DNA of 64,000 nucleotides from UBA1447 sp964612185 (GTDB lineage Bacteria; Bacillota; Clostridia; Oscillospirales; Acutalibacteraceae). The DNA lies in contig CAZTCR010000001.1 of the NCBI GenBank assembly GCA_964612185.1, forward strand, positions 62,001-126,000. The letters run 5' to 3'. Under the pieces are notes generated by a model, which saw nothing but the letters and a program-made list of their open reading frames with translations, searched no databases and had not been told where the DNA came from. Below, piece by piece: positions 17,388 through 26,951 of this stretch (the stretch's first letter is position 1; each line of letters starts with the position of its first letter). A program made the position numbers and the translations under genes.

Positions 17388-18674
17388 TTAATTAGCATAA
17401 TCATAATTTGTAAGAACTTTTGCAAAAAAGTCATGCCAAAGATTTTTATCAAGAATATCCAATGTAAGTGAGCATAGGTTTGAGAGCATCAACAATCCTG
17501 AAAAAGTGAAGAGACACAGCAAAATCAGCGTATGATTTTCAAAAAAAGTATAAATGTTCTTAAGGGAATCTTTTAACGGCTTCTCCTTGGAAATGACAAA
17601 ATAAAAAATAAATATGAACTGGCAATTCATCGCGGCCGCCCACCACCTTTCCCAGTCATGGGCGAACAATGCCGCGGGAATAAAAGCAAGCGGAGCCAGT
17701 GTGCATAAAACAAAAATAAACTTCAAAAACTTGTTACCCGCACTGCGGATGCTTGCTATCCAAACCGATAAGGTTATAATTATCAGGGGAAAAGAAAACG
17801 CGAGATAAGCAAGTAATTCGGGCGCGATGTTCCTTGCTATCGGAAGTTGAACATCAGTAAAATAATCAGGTCCGTTTACAGCTTTCAAATACGGATCGAA
17901 ATATTCGGAATAAAGCACCGAATTTGAGATTTTCATATCCGTGCGATTGGAAAGATATCCCCCGAATGCTTCCGCGTTTTCAAAACCGACTTGAGGAGAA
18001 AAAAACTGAAAATATATAAACAATGAAACAAGAATTGCGCAAGAAACGGAAAAAAGCATGATGCTCTTTTTTGAGAATTTACTTCGATATATTTCATAAA
18101 GCATCGGAATGGCCAATGCGGGCATATAGGTTACCATATAACCCGGATGCGTTGAGACAGCGGCAAAGCATAGAACGGGGACTAACCACTTTATGTATGG
18201 CCTTTTAAGGCATAAAAGCGCGGTTAATGTAAAAATCAACCAAAAAATATCCAGCCTGCCGAAATGTCTCTCAATTAAATAGGTATGTGAAAAAGGCGCA
18301 GTGACCAGAAAAAAGGTAAAAAGAATAACCGAAGGTTTATATTCGGGCTCGGATTTTCCGATTGCCCTTCCCAGCATCAATGAAACTTGGGCAAGAAACA
18401 ATAATGTTGCAATCGAAACAATGATGTTTAAAACATCGCGCGTTAGAAAATCAGTAAACAACGATATGACAGACCCGATGAAAGCCCGGGGAATAAAGCC
18501 GAATTTATAGGATAAGACATAATATACGGAAACAGTCGACGAAAAAGGCAGAACCCTGTTCTGTGCAAACACAAAAAACCTGGCAACAAAAAAACAAAAA
18601 ATTAGAATGCTGTATCGAGAATCAGTTAAAAGGATTTTTCGGCTTAATAGTGTATGATTACTCATTGCGGTCAT
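17388..18674 (-). CDS. Polytopic membrane protein, family A, copy 2
   Basis: A 428-residue family A member with about ten membrane segments. Conserved marks are YKFGFIPRAFIGSVISLF, HFGRLDIFW, THPGYMVTYMPALAI and HDWERWWAAAMNCQFIFI. It shares H-P-G-Y and N-C-Q-F with the copy at 28005, while the other three have H-Q-G-Y and N-N-Q-F, so the family has two subgroups. GGGAGG lies 9-10 bases upstream of the ATG. It sits between another family A gene and the large radical SAM gene. Function is unknown; a membrane sugar transferase is inferred. Confidence 0.7.
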   Translation of the reverse strand: MTAMSNHTLLSRKILLTDSRYSILIFCFFVARFFVFAQNRVLPFSSTVSVYYVLSYKFGFIPRAFIGSVISLFTDFLTRDVLNIIVSIATLLFLAQVSLMLGRAIGKSEPEYKPSVILFTFFLVTAPFSHTYLIERHFGRLDIFWLIFTLTALLCLKRPYIKWLVPVLCFAAVSTHPGYMVTYMPALAIPMLYEIYRSKFSKKSIMLFSVSCAILVSLFIYFQFFSPQVGFENAEAFGGYLSNRTDMKISNSVLYSEYFDPYLKAVNGPDYFTDVQLPIARNIAPELLAYLAFSFPLIIITLSVWIASIRSAGNKFLKFIFVLCTLAPLAFIPAALFAHDWERWWAAAMNCQFIFIFYFVISKEKPLKDSLKNIYTFFENHTLILLCLFTFSGLLMLSNLCSLTLDILDKNLWHDFFAKVLTNYDYAN

Positions 18675-18749
18675 GGCTATAAGCCTCCCTTGCGGTCCGT
18701 AGATACCGGCTGAAAATAAACCTGCATAGCATAAAAAAATTGGTTTAAA

Positions 18750-20687
18750 TCAAGAAAATGTTTGCTCAATATCGGTATAAAGCGTATTACCTCCGCGCCG
18801 TCCGAACCAAACAACTTCGATGCCATACTGATCCCACTTGTCAGGGACGCTTTTGCTGTTAATTTTTATAGTGTTCTCATCGGCTTCAAGTTTCTTCCTG
18901 CAGCCTGAATAGATGCCGGCGAAATACTTGTTAAAGTCAAATTTGAACCGATGTTCGGCGGCGGTCTTTCCGGGCAATTTCAGCATAAACTTTTGATAGC
19001 TTACGAGTTCATCAAAAAGTATCTGCTCTAAGTGATAGTTTTTAAGGAAATCTGCAATCTCCTCGTAAAAAATTTCGCTTATGTACGCCAGTTCAAGGAA
19101 CATACCTTCCTCATATGGCCAAGTGATATTGCCAAAATTTTTATTCAGATGAAACCAGGCGCCTTTGCCTTGCGAGGATTTCGTAATTTCCATTTGCATG
19201 TCGGCAAAAATATTTCCGCTGACTGTGCGGGAATTATCTTTCAACCAGGCGATCAGATTCTGATAAAAAACCTCATATTTTATACCGCTTTCGTAAAACA
19301 GATAGATAGCGAAATATCGCAACAATCCAAAACTGTGAAAGCATTGAACGCTCATAGAAAGCAGCTCTGTCTCTACCCACATTTCCCTGCTCATTGTTGC
19401 GGTTGAAACCACGATCTGTGAAAACTCCGGAATATTATCTTCTTGCTGAGGAATAAAGTGGGCGTTGTCTATCGGCGCCTGAATGATTTCGATTTTATGC
19501 TTTTTCATATAGTCCGGATCGCCCATTTCGGCATTGACCAGGCAATGACATTTGACAACAATTATTGAAGTATGCTGGCCGGCTTCCAAAAGTTTACCGA
19601 GCGCCATGGCAAAGCTGTCATAGGTTTCTCCCGGAAGGCCGAGTATCAGTTCAGAGTAGGACATGATGTTGTTCGTATTGTACAGTGTCATTAACTCGCT
19701 AAAATGTTGAAAATTCATATTCGTGCGATGGATATTTTTCAACACATGGGGAGATAAACTCTGAAAGGATAGGGTCGCGCCTTTACTCAAACCATATTGA
19801 TGCAAAAGTTTGTTTATTTCGAAAACCCTGAGATTGCTGCATTTTGTATAGTTGACAAAGAATTTTTTTGGAAATCCGCAAGTTGAATAGGCATTGGCAA
19901 TTTTTTTCGCAAAAATCAGGTCTCTTTGAAACATTCCGAAGTTGGCGTCTGCAAAATACAGATATTCGATTTTATGCGCGCATAACCAGTCAATTTCCGC
20001 ATTAACTTTTTCCGCTATAAATATTTTGACTTTTTTGTTAAGAACACCCCAGTCACAATAAGAACAGCAGTAAGGACAACCCCTGTTTGTTTCAACAATA
20101 GCAGAGAATTTAACTGTGTGATTACCACTTACAATGTCATCGAAGTATCCTTCGGTATAGGGGGAAGGAAAGTCAATTTCTGTAGAAATACGCTCCTTGC
20201 TTTTTGTTGCTTTGCCGGACGGACTTTTATAGATTATGTTCGAAACTTCTCCCAAGTCACTTTTGTTTAATAGGGCGCAGAGCAGTTCGGTAAAAGGTTT
20301 TTCTCCCTCTCCCCTGACTAAATAGTCAATGTAAGTGTGTTCATCAAGGAAAGATGTCGTGCAAGGCGTGCTGTGACCGCCGAAAATAACGATGCAGTCG
20401 GGATATTTATTTTTCAATTTTCGAGCAAACGCTTTGCTGAATTCAAAATTCCAAATATATACGGAGAAGGCGGCAATAGAAGGCGCTTCCATTTGATTCA
20501 ATAAATCATCAATGGCATGTCGTTGATAAATGAACGGTTTTAAGCAATAATTTTCTTTTACGGTATCGTTTGACCAAGCGTAAGCGGCAATGCAACCGAC
20601 AGCGTACGGAAGATAAATCGAACCCGCATACTCGGTGTTAATTTGAATCATGTACACATTTTTTTTACTTTCTGCTTTGGTGTTCAT
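18750..20687 (-). CDS. Large B12-binding-type radical SAM protein, copy 1
   Basis: A 645-residue protein. The N-terminal 180 residues look like a cobalamin-binding Rossmann domain, with VIFGGHSTP (about 100-108) and LVRGEGE (123-129). The radical SAM site is C204-PYC-C208-SY-C211. A C-terminal region of about 200 residues, rich in aromatic residues, ends with VVWFGRRGG. Paralogs are at 60646 and 63422. The start is ATG at 20687 with GGAG 4 bases upstream; a longer reading frame to 20828 would overlap the kinase gene. Cobalamin radical SAM enzymes often methylate unreactive carbons, but whether cobalamin is bound here is not shown. Confidence 0.8.
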   Translation of the reverse strand: MNTKAESKKNVYMIQINTEYAGSIYLPYAVGCIAAYAWSNDTVKENYCLKPFIYQRHAIDDLLNQMEAPSIAAFSVYIWNFEFSKAFARKLKNKYPDCIVIFGGHSTPCTTSFLDEHTYIDYLVRGEGEKPFTELLCALLNKSDLGEVSNIIYKSPSGKATKSKERISTEIDFPSPYTEGYFDDIVSGNHTVKFSAIVETNRGCPYCCSYCDWGVLNKKVKIFIAEKVNAEIDWLCAHKIEYLYFADANFGMFQRDLIFAKKIANAYSTCGFPKKFFVNYTKCSNLRVFEINKLLHQYGLSKGATLSFQSLSPHVLKNIHRTNMNFQHFSELMTLYNTNNIMSYSELILGLPGETYDSFAMALGKLLEAGQHTSIIVVKCHCLVNAEMGDPDYMKKHKIEIIQAPIDNAHFIPQQEDNIPEFSQIVVSTATMSREMWVETELLSMSVQCFHSFGLLRYFAIYLFYESGIKYEVFYQNLIAWLKDNSRTVSGNIFADMQMEITKSSQGKGAWFHLNKNFGNITWPYEEGMFLELAYISEIFYEEIADFLKNYHLEQILFDELVSYQKFMLKLPGKTAAEHRFKFDFNKYFAGIYSGCRKKLEADENTIKINSKSVPDKWDQYGIEVVWFGRRGGNTLYTDIEQTFS

Positions 20688-20715
20688 TCTTCTCCGATCT
20701 ATAAAGAAATTATTT

Positions 20716-22074
20716 CTATTTATCGCCGGTAACAAAATCGCAACGCCAGACATCGATACCCTGTTCAGGGAAAGACGCTTTGAGGCATGCGCTGAGATCT
20801 TGCTTTGCGTATCCCTTTTTAAGAACAATCTGAATAAAACCGCCGCCGCCGGCTCCGCACATCATTTTACCCGCTGTCATATCGGCACAGGCATGAAAAA
20901 CCTGGTCCAGTTGTTCATTGGTGAACCCGGTATCGAGCTTTTTTGTGAGCGCCATCTGTCTGTTAAGGTTATCAATAAAACCCTCCATGTTGCCGGATTC
21001 TATATTCTTTTTTGCTTCACCGGCGAGAGTATAAGTTTCTTTGAGTGTTACGCTGAATAAAGGGTTGGACTGTATATAGCCGCCCATGATTTCTCTCAAA
21101 ATTGTTCTGCCAAGCCTGCGCTTTCCGCTGTATACGAGGCAAAACCGTTCATTCAATTCGTCAAAAAATGTCTCGGGCACTTTTAGATTTTCGCTTTTCA
21201 CTTCCTGCCTGTATCCGCTTTCAGACGATATAAGCTTGATTCCGCTTTTCATTCCGCCCATTTGGTCCTGCCAGCCGCCCCCGGTACCCATGAGCTGTTC
21301 CGCGAGAAGAACGCGCCTGCATATTTCTGCGTCTGAAGTTTCATAGCCGATGAATTTAAATATTGCCATAACACATGCCGCAAGCAAAATACTGCTTGTG
21401 CCAAGGCCGGAACCTTTGGGAATGCCCACAACACCCGTGGAAATATGAATTCCGCCGCCAAGCTTCTTAAAAAGGGCTTCTTTGGGTTTTTCACCGGGGA
21501 AAGGAACAATGCCGCAGGCAATGAGGGCTGATTTTAGTAAAGGAAACGGCTCAAGCGGGTTTGACAGGTCGGAGAGGTCGTCAAAGCTATCAAATTCGCT
21601 ACGGCACCCCGAATCAAAGTATTCAAGAACCACCTTGGGTTCTTGAAGTTTTTCTATTAAAACCCGAACCGGAAGCAATCCGTTTATTTTCACCGCCGCG
21701 TTGACGACAGCACCGCCGTTTTCAAGGCAATATGGAGGAGTATCTGTCCACCCGCCGCACCAATTAACACGAAGAGGAAGGCTGAGTTCGATTTTTTCTT
21801 TCCCTATAGCCGGGACAATATCAGAAAAACCGTCAACAACAGTTCCGGTTTTTACCATTTCACGAACACAGCGGAAGCAATGTTCCTCAAGCTGTTCTCT
21901 CAGTTCCCCGGTTGCTGCATGAGACGCATAACTGAATATTCTCATTTGTTCTTCAAGCGGGTAGTTTTGAGCCGTTTTCAAAAGAGTATTATATGTATCA
22001 ATGTCAACGCCGCCTTTATCAAAACATCCGGCAGCGATTTCTGCCGGCACCCTGTTTTTGATTGATGACAACAA
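20716..22074 (-). CDS. Fucokinase-type GHMP kinase (FKP C-terminal half), copy 1
   Basis: A 452-residue kinase matching the L-fucokinase half of FKP. Signatures are PLRVNWCGGWTDTPPYC (100-116), the ATP loop GIPKGSGLGTSS (218-229) and a C-terminal CGAGGGGFIQIV. It converts a free sugar, probably fucose or a relative, to the 1-phosphate; the pyrophosphorylase half is the separate gene at 14224. The annotated TTG at 22074 has no ribosome site, and homology with the second copy runs upstream of it (K-I-D/E-L), so the true start may be a rare codon further upstream. It lies beside family A and B membrane genes, an arrangement repeated at 31655-35707. Confidence 0.8.
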   Translation of the reverse strand: MLSSIKNRVPAEIAAGCFDKGGVDIDTYNTLLKTAQNYPLEEQMRIFSYASHAATGELREQLEEHCFRCVREMVKTGTVVDGFSDIVPAIGKEKIELSLPLRVNWCGGWTDTPPYCLENGGAVVNAAVKINGLLPVRVLIEKLQEPKVVLEYFDSGCRSEFDSFDDLSDLSNPLEPFPLLKSALIACGIVPFPGEKPKEALFKKLGGGIHISTGVVGIPKGSGLGTSSILLAACVMAIFKFIGYETSDAEICRRVLLAEQLMGTGGGWQDQMGGMKSGIKLISSESGYRQEVKSENLKVPETFFDELNERFCLVYSGKRRLGRTILREIMGGYIQSNPLFSVTLKETYTLAGEAKKNIESGNMEGFIDNLNRQMALTKKLDTGFTNEQLDQVFHACADMTAGKMMCGAGGGGFIQIVLKKGYAKQDLSACLKASFPEQGIDVWRCDFVTGDK

Positions 22075-22147
22075 GAGATCAATTTTTTTTATCTTATTGC
22101 TATTTATTTCATGATCAGTCCCTTCGGTTCATGCACGGCTGAAGCTT

Positions 22148-23395
22148 TTATGCAACATAGCTCATAAGAGCCTCAAACGCTTCTGCATTTTGATATGCTA
22201 TGCTGAGTACCAAAGTTGAAGCCTTTGAAAATGTCAGGGAGTTGGAAAAAATCAACAGTAATGCAAACATCAAAAAATGTTCTTTAAAAAAATTGCCAAC
22301 TTTTTGTACCGAATCAATCACTGCCTTCTCCTTTGAAAAGATGAAATAAAAGATGATAATAAACTGATTATTGATAACGGCTGCCCACCATCTGTCCCAA
22401 TCTGTTGACAAAATGGCTACCAAAATAAAAAGAGCTGGTGCCGAAGCGCACAAGAAGAAAACAAATTTTAAAAATTTGTTTTCTGTTTCTCTTAAACACT
22501 TTTTCCAGATAAAACCGAAAATCATTATCAGCGGGATACTGAAGGTAAACAGTGTAAGGCCAACCGGAAGAGCAAGGTAGGCCAGTAAAGGATAAACCAC
22601 ATGAATTTGCCACTGAGGAAAGGGGCAGTAATACTCTAAATAAACCATTTGTTGGTCGGGAAGGAATGCAACATATTTTGCTATTTGTTTTGCAAAATCG
22701 GAAGCATTATCATAAGGAAGATTCTTTTGTGAAAAAATAAATATTATGAGGATTAACAGTATTGAAATACAACTTAACCCGAAAATCAGGATGGATTTCT
22801 TTGAATACTTACTCTTGTAGATTTCATAAAACATCGGAATGAATAAAGCCGGCATGTAAGTTAACAGATACCCTTGGTGAATCATGACAGCAACAGCCAC
22901 TAGCAGAGGAACTGTCCATCTTAAAGTTCGTCTTTTCAGCAAAAAAAGTGAAAATAATGTGATAATGAGCCAGTACATATCCAACCTGGCAAAATAACCT
23001 CCAAGCAAATAGGTTACGGACAAGGGTGACGCCAGGAAAAGAATCGTAAATATCTTTATGGACAGCTTAATATCCGGATCACTTTTTCTGATCAATCTTC
23101 CAAGCGCAAGCGAAATTTGGGAAATTAAAATAATGAAGAAAAATATACTCATGACATATACGGCATGAGCGGTTACTTTGTTTACAAACAGTGAAATTAA
23201 AGAACCGATAAACGCCCGAGGTATTAATCCGAACTCATAAGTAAATGCGTAATGTGTAAGAACAAATCTATCAAGAAGCCTCTCGGATATCATGAAGATG
23301 AATTCAAAGATAAGAAAGATAAAAATAACAATTTCATACCGTTCTTTAAATGAGGATTTTGTGATGTGAACTTGATTCAAATTGTTTTTTTTCAT
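22148..23395 (-). CDS. Polytopic membrane protein, family A, copy 3
   Basis: A 415-residue family A protein with about ten membrane segments. Marks are YEFGLIPRAFIGSLISLF, YFARLDMYW, HQGYLLTYMPALFI and DWDRWWAAVINNQFIIIF. It is closest to the copy at 33203, with which it shares LLGGYF and the position between a fucokinase-type kinase and a family B membrane gene. GGAGGGGG precedes the ATG by 4 bases. Transcription comes from the promoter upstream of the family B gene. Function is unknown; a membrane-embedded sugar transferase is inferred. Confidence 0.7.
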   Translation of the reverse strand: MKKNNLNQVHITKSSFKERYEIVIFIFLIFEFIFMISERLLDRFVLTHYAFTYEFGLIPRAFIGSLISLFVNKVTAHAVYVMSIFFFIILISQISLALGRLIRKSDPDIKLSIKIFTILFLASPLSVTYLLGGYFARLDMYWLIITLFSLFLLKRRTLRWTVPLLVAVAVMIHQGYLLTYMPALFIPMFYEIYKSKYSKKSILIFGLSCISILLILIIFIFSQKNLPYDNASDFAKQIAKYVAFLPDQQMVYLEYYCPFPQWQIHVVYPLLAYLALPVGLTLFTFSIPLIMIFGFIWKKCLRETENKFLKFVFFLCASAPALFILVAILSTDWDRWWAAVINNQFIIIFYFIFSKEKAVIDSVQKVGNFFKEHFLMFALLLIFSNSLTFSKASTLVLSIAYQNAEAFEALMSYVA

Positions 23396-23466
23396 AAAAC
23401 CCCCTCCGTTATTTCAATTTCAATTCAAAGAAGTGTTCCAAAATATTCACGAGCAATGCTTTGCTG

Positions 23467-24585
23467 TTAATAGGGGAGAACCGAAAATATATTTTGGAAT
23501 GTTTTAGACAAATAAGCTGATGTAACATTAGAGAAGGAAGCCATTATGATAAGAACCATGTAGAAGAAAAACCGGTGTTCTGATATATAATCGCCAATGT
23601 CCCGTACAGCGCTGAGCACAGCTGGATTGCTTAGCCAGATGCTGTAAAACAGCAGAGAAAACAAAGAAATCACCAAGAATGGAATCCAAACGCTGTAATA
23701 AATGTTGCCGGAAAGCAGCAAAAGTAAAAGCGGCGCGATTGCGAAGACTTTGACGATATTGGATGGGTATTTATTTTTTACCGCTTTGTAGAGCACTGCG
23801 CATACACCGTATAACGCGGGTGCGGCAATCAGAATACCGGCTAAAAAATATAAGTCAATTTTTTCCCTAAAAGAATAAAAAATCTCGTTATATGATTTAT
23901 TCCAAATCAATGTGTAAATATACGAACCGACGCTGACAATCAAACTGATGGCCGTCAGCAAGGCAGGATTAGAATCGCTTGCAGTTTGCTGCTTTTTGTT
24001 GCTGCCGGGCTCTATTTGATTTTTTTTCATAGCCAAAAACAAAAAAGCCAATATTAACGGAACATAAAGCAACGCTCCCTTAAGAAGTGCCAGGAAAAAG
24101 AACTCGGATGTATGAGCCGCGGGGATAAAATAAGTTGCGCAAATAAAAGGGATCAGCCATTTGAAAATCCGCGTGTTTGCTAAAATAACAGATAGGATAA
24201 AGAGCACAAAAGGATAAAGCATCTGCGTGCCGCTCAGACTGCTTGAATCAAATAAAAAAGGAAGAGAAACGGGACAAGCAAAAAACAAAGCGACAAGATA
24301 AGTGATTGGCTTTTCCATGCTCGGGTCTGATCTCTTTATCAGTTTTCCGAACAGCATAGCCAAAGAGGCGCATATCCCCAACAAAACCACAGTGCCGATA
24401 ACGATAGATATCTTGTCAGACAAACCAAAAATAGTTTGCTCGGTAAAATACTTTTTGTAACCTAAAATATTTTTGAAAACAAATCTTAATAACAGGAAAA
24501 TAAGCAATATGATTTCAACTTCATATCGCTTAGCATGTTCTTTGAATCCCTGTCTTGTGCTGTCAACTTTTACCAATGCAATCAC
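23467..24585 (-). CDS. Polytopic membrane protein, family B, copy 1
   Basis: A 372-residue protein with about nine membrane segments, paralogous to the gene at 34580. Shared stretches are KKYFTEQTIFGLS, LFFACPVSLPFLF, SGTQMLYPF and FIPAAHTSE. Its order of segments recalls family A (a loop before a W-x-I-P segment and then a His-containing loop), but the R-L-D, H-x-G-Y and D-x-D-R residues of family A are missing. It is the first gene of its block, just downstream of a strong divergent promoter. The GTG at 24585 is used here; the TTG three codons later aligns with its paralog and is also possible. Function is unknown. Confidence 0.65.
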   Translation of the reverse strand: MIALVKVDSTRQGFKEHAKRYEVEIILLIFLLLRFVFKNILGYKKYFTEQTIFGLSDKISIVIGTVVLLGICASLAMLFGKLIKRSDPSMEKPITYLVALFFACPVSLPFLFDSSSLSGTQMLYPFVLFILSVILANTRIFKWLIPFICATYFIPAAHTSEFFFLALLKGALLYVPLILAFLFLAMKKNQIEPGSNKKQQTASDSNPALLTAISLIVSVGSYIYTLIWNKSYNEIFYSFREKIDLYFLAGILIAAPALYGVCAVLYKAVKNKYPSNIVKVFAIAPLLLLLLSGNIYYSVWIPFLVISLFSLLFYSIWLSNPAVLSAVRDIGDYISEHRFFFYMVLIIMASFSNVTSAYLSKTFQNIFSVLPY

Positions 24586-24736
24586 AGCCTTTCATAGATT
24601 TGAGTGAATAACACAGTAGACAAAATTATAAAAAAATTGATAGTATCCACATTTGGTATTTGATAATAATGATCTAAAACTTCAGAGGAAAATTTTTTTA
24701 CTCCGGGGACATTATGACCAAACAACTTGATTAATA

Positions 24737-24765
24737 ATTTTAGCACCAACGGGCCGGTTTGTCAA
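24737..24765 (-). promoter_or_regulatory. Promoter of the family B / family A / kinase block
   Basis: A perfect TTGACA (24765-24760) and TAAAAT (24742-24737) are 17 bases apart on the minus strand. Confidence 0.75.
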
Positions 24766-24785
24766 TTTTCATCATTTTCCCGATG

Positions 24786-24814
24786 TTGACAATAAAATTC
24801 AAATATTATACAAT
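24786..24814 (+). promoter_or_regulatory. Promoter of the kinase-GalU fusion gene
   Basis: A perfect TTGACA (24786-24791) and TACAAT (24809-24814) are 17 bases apart. Transcription would start near 24821, which rules out the in-frame ATG at 24813 and supports the start at 24936. Confidence 0.8.
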
Positions 24815-24935
24815 GAAGCATAATATTTACTTTCCGGATTCTGAAACAAACAAGAAATTGCACAGGTTTTCCGAATCATATGGCCAATTTATCGGCAATC
24901 AAATTTCCTACGAGACGGCAAAGAAGGTTGACTTC

Positions 24936-26882
24936 ATGAAAACAGAATATTTAAATATTTTTGTTCCGGGCAGGCTTTGTCTTTTTGGAGAACACAGTGA
25001 TTGGGCGGGCGCTCAGCGCGCTTTTAACGCCGACATTGTTCAGGGCGAGGCAATCGTTTCGGGGATTGAACAGGGGATTTACGCAAGTGTCCGAAAACAT
25101 GACAAGTTTATTATATGCTCTTCCATAAAAGGCGAAGAGCACATGCGTTTGGAGTGCCCGATGTCGGCACCAAAATTGAAAAAAATAGCCCGGGAAGGCG
25201 GTTTTTATTCCTATGTGGCAGGTGTTGCTTCCTATGTGAATGATAATTATTCTGTCGGCGGGTTGGAGATATGCATAACCGAAAGAACACTCCCAATGAA
25301 ACGAGGATTATCCTCCAGCGCGGCAATTTGTGTTTTGGTAGCGAAAGCGTTTAATCGTCTGTATAATCTGCAGATGAGCATCAAGGGCGAAATGCAGGTA
25401 GCTTATTTTGGCGAACAGAGAACTCCTTCCCGCTGCGGCCGGTTGGATCAGGCTTGTGCTTTTGGAATCCGGCCTGTTCACATGACATTTGACGGGAACA
25501 ATATTGAGGCAACCGGCTTGACATCAAGTGCTGAACTTCATTTTGTTTTTGCCGATTTAAACGCTCAGAAGGATACTGTAAAAATATTGGCTGACCTTAA
25601 TAGAAGTTTCCCTTATCCGCAGACACAACTTGACCGGAACTTACATGACGCACTTGGCAAAGACAACCGCCGCATTGTATCGCGCGCTTGCGTTCTTATT
25701 GAAAAAGGTGACGCGCGGGGGTTGGGTTTGCTGATGACAGAGGCTCAAAAACTGTTTGATAAAAAAGTAGCGCCCGCCTGTCCGGCTGAATTGAACGCAC
25801 CGGTTTTACACAGCGTGCTCAATGACCCGGTTATCGCAAGGTTGACATTCGGAGGGAAGGGCGTTGGGTCCCAAGGTGACGGAACCGTTCAGTTTATTGC
25901 AAAAGACAAAGACTGCCAAAAAAAACTGATACTGTATTTAAAAGAAAAACGGCATATGGATGCTTATGAATTAACGCTGATGCCCCAGCACAGTGTGAAG
26001 CGGGCAATTATTCCGGTTGCGGGTTTTGGTACAAGAATGTTTCCGGCCACCAGACATCTCAAAAAAGAATTTATCCCGGTTGTGGATTTGGATGGCCTCG
26101 CGAAGCCGGTTATCCTTGTGTTGCTTGAGGAATTGGAGCGCGCGGGTATTGAGGAGTTTTGCCTGATAATAAGCGGCGATGAAGATAAGGAACAATATCA
26201 AAAATTCTTTCATGAGCCGCTGCAGGATGAATACCTTGAAAAACTTACGCCTGAAATGAAGCGCTATGAGCAGTTAATCTGCCGCATTGGCGCCAAAATA
26301 GAATATGCCGTTCAAAAAGAAAGGCGCGGGTTCGGGCATGCGGTTTATCAAGGCCGCTATTTTGCGGACAACAGCCCTGTGCTTTTAGTGCTGGGAGATA
26401 CGATATACCGCAGCGGCAATGAAAAGAATTGTACGGATCAGCTGCTTAACGCTTTTGAAAAAACAAAAAAAACCACAGTGTCCATTCATCCCGTAGAACT
26501 GGAGGATGTTGTTCATTACGGTATTTTGACCGGAAAATGGACGGATATTATCGCGGATGAAAAAATAATGGCGGTTCAGAAATTTGTTGAAAAACCAAAT
26601 GAGGAAGACGCAAGGAAGCATTTGAGCACATCTTCACAAGATCATGAAAAAAGATACTATTCCGTTTTCGGCGAATATGTGCTCACGCCGGAAGTGTTTG
26701 ATGTGCTGGGCAAAAATATAGAAAAAAACATGACGACCAAGGGAGAAATTCAGCTTACCGACGCTCTTGATGAGGTCAGAAGAAAATCCGGTCTTTATGC
26801 TTATGTTGTTGACGGAGAAATGTTTGATACCGGCATTCCATCGGCGTATGTCAATTCCGTTGCGCGATTTGCAAAAAACTGA
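24936..26882 (+). CDS. Fusion: GHMP sugar kinase and GalU-like UTP-sugar-1-P uridylyltransferase
   Basis: A 648-residue two-domain protein. Residues 1-345 are a galactokinase-like GHMP kinase with PGRLCLFGEHSDWAG (11-25), the ATP loop PMKRGLSSSAA (120-130) and FGGKGVGSQGDGTVQF (305-320). Residues 354-648 are a GalU-type nucleotidyltransferase with IIPVAGFGTRMFPATRHLKK and LVLGDTIYR. It could turn a free sugar into a UDP-sugar in one polypeptide. The start at 24936 has AAGAAGG 8 bases upstream and lies after the mapped promoter. It is followed by a GtrB-type glycosyltransferase, the likely user of its product. The sugar (galactose, glucuronate, arabinose or other) is not evident. Confidence 0.83.
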   Translation: MKTEYLNIFVPGRLCLFGEHSDWAGAQRAFNADIVQGEAIVSGIEQGIYASVRKHDKFIICSSIKGEEHMRLECPMSAPKLKKIAREGGFYSYVAGVASYVNDNYSVGGLEICITERTLPMKRGLSSSAAICVLVAKAFNRLYNLQMSIKGEMQVAYFGEQRTPSRCGRLDQACAFGIRPVHMTFDGNNIEATGLTSSAELHFVFADLNAQKDTVKILADLNRSFPYPQTQLDRNLHDALGKDNRRIVSRACVLIEKGDARGLGLLMTEAQKLFDKKVAPACPAELNAPVLHSVLNDPVIARLTFGGKGVGSQGDGTVQFIAKDKDCQKKLILYLKEKRHMDAYELTLMPQHSVKRAIIPVAGFGTRMFPATRHLKKEFIPVVDLDGLAKPVILVLLEELERAGIEEFCLIISGDEDKEQYQKFFHEPLQDEYLEKLTPEMKRYEQLICRIGAKIEYAVQKERRGFGHAVYQGRYFADNSPVLLVLGDTIYRSGNEKNCTDQLLNAFEKTKKTTVSIHPVELEDVVHYGILTGKWTDIIADEKIMAVQKFVEKPNEEDARKHLSTSSQDHEKRYYSVFGEYVLTPEVFDVLGKNIEKNMTTKGEIQLTDALDEVRRKSGLYAYVVDGEMFDTGIPSAYVNSVARFAKN

Positions 26883-26951
26883 ACGGATTTGCGATAAAAA
26901 TCATTGACAAGGCGAAAAAATCCGTACCGGATTAATGAATAGAGTGAAGAA

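Larger units (their letters stand above)
24586..24935. other. Divergent intergenic regulatory region
   Basis: This 350-base region holds back-to-back promoters, one on each strand, with their -35 boxes about 20 bases apart, and leaders of about 145 bases (minus) and 115 bases (plus). I see no gene in it; the reading frame that extends the plus-strand gene upstream runs through the promoter. Confidence 0.7.
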
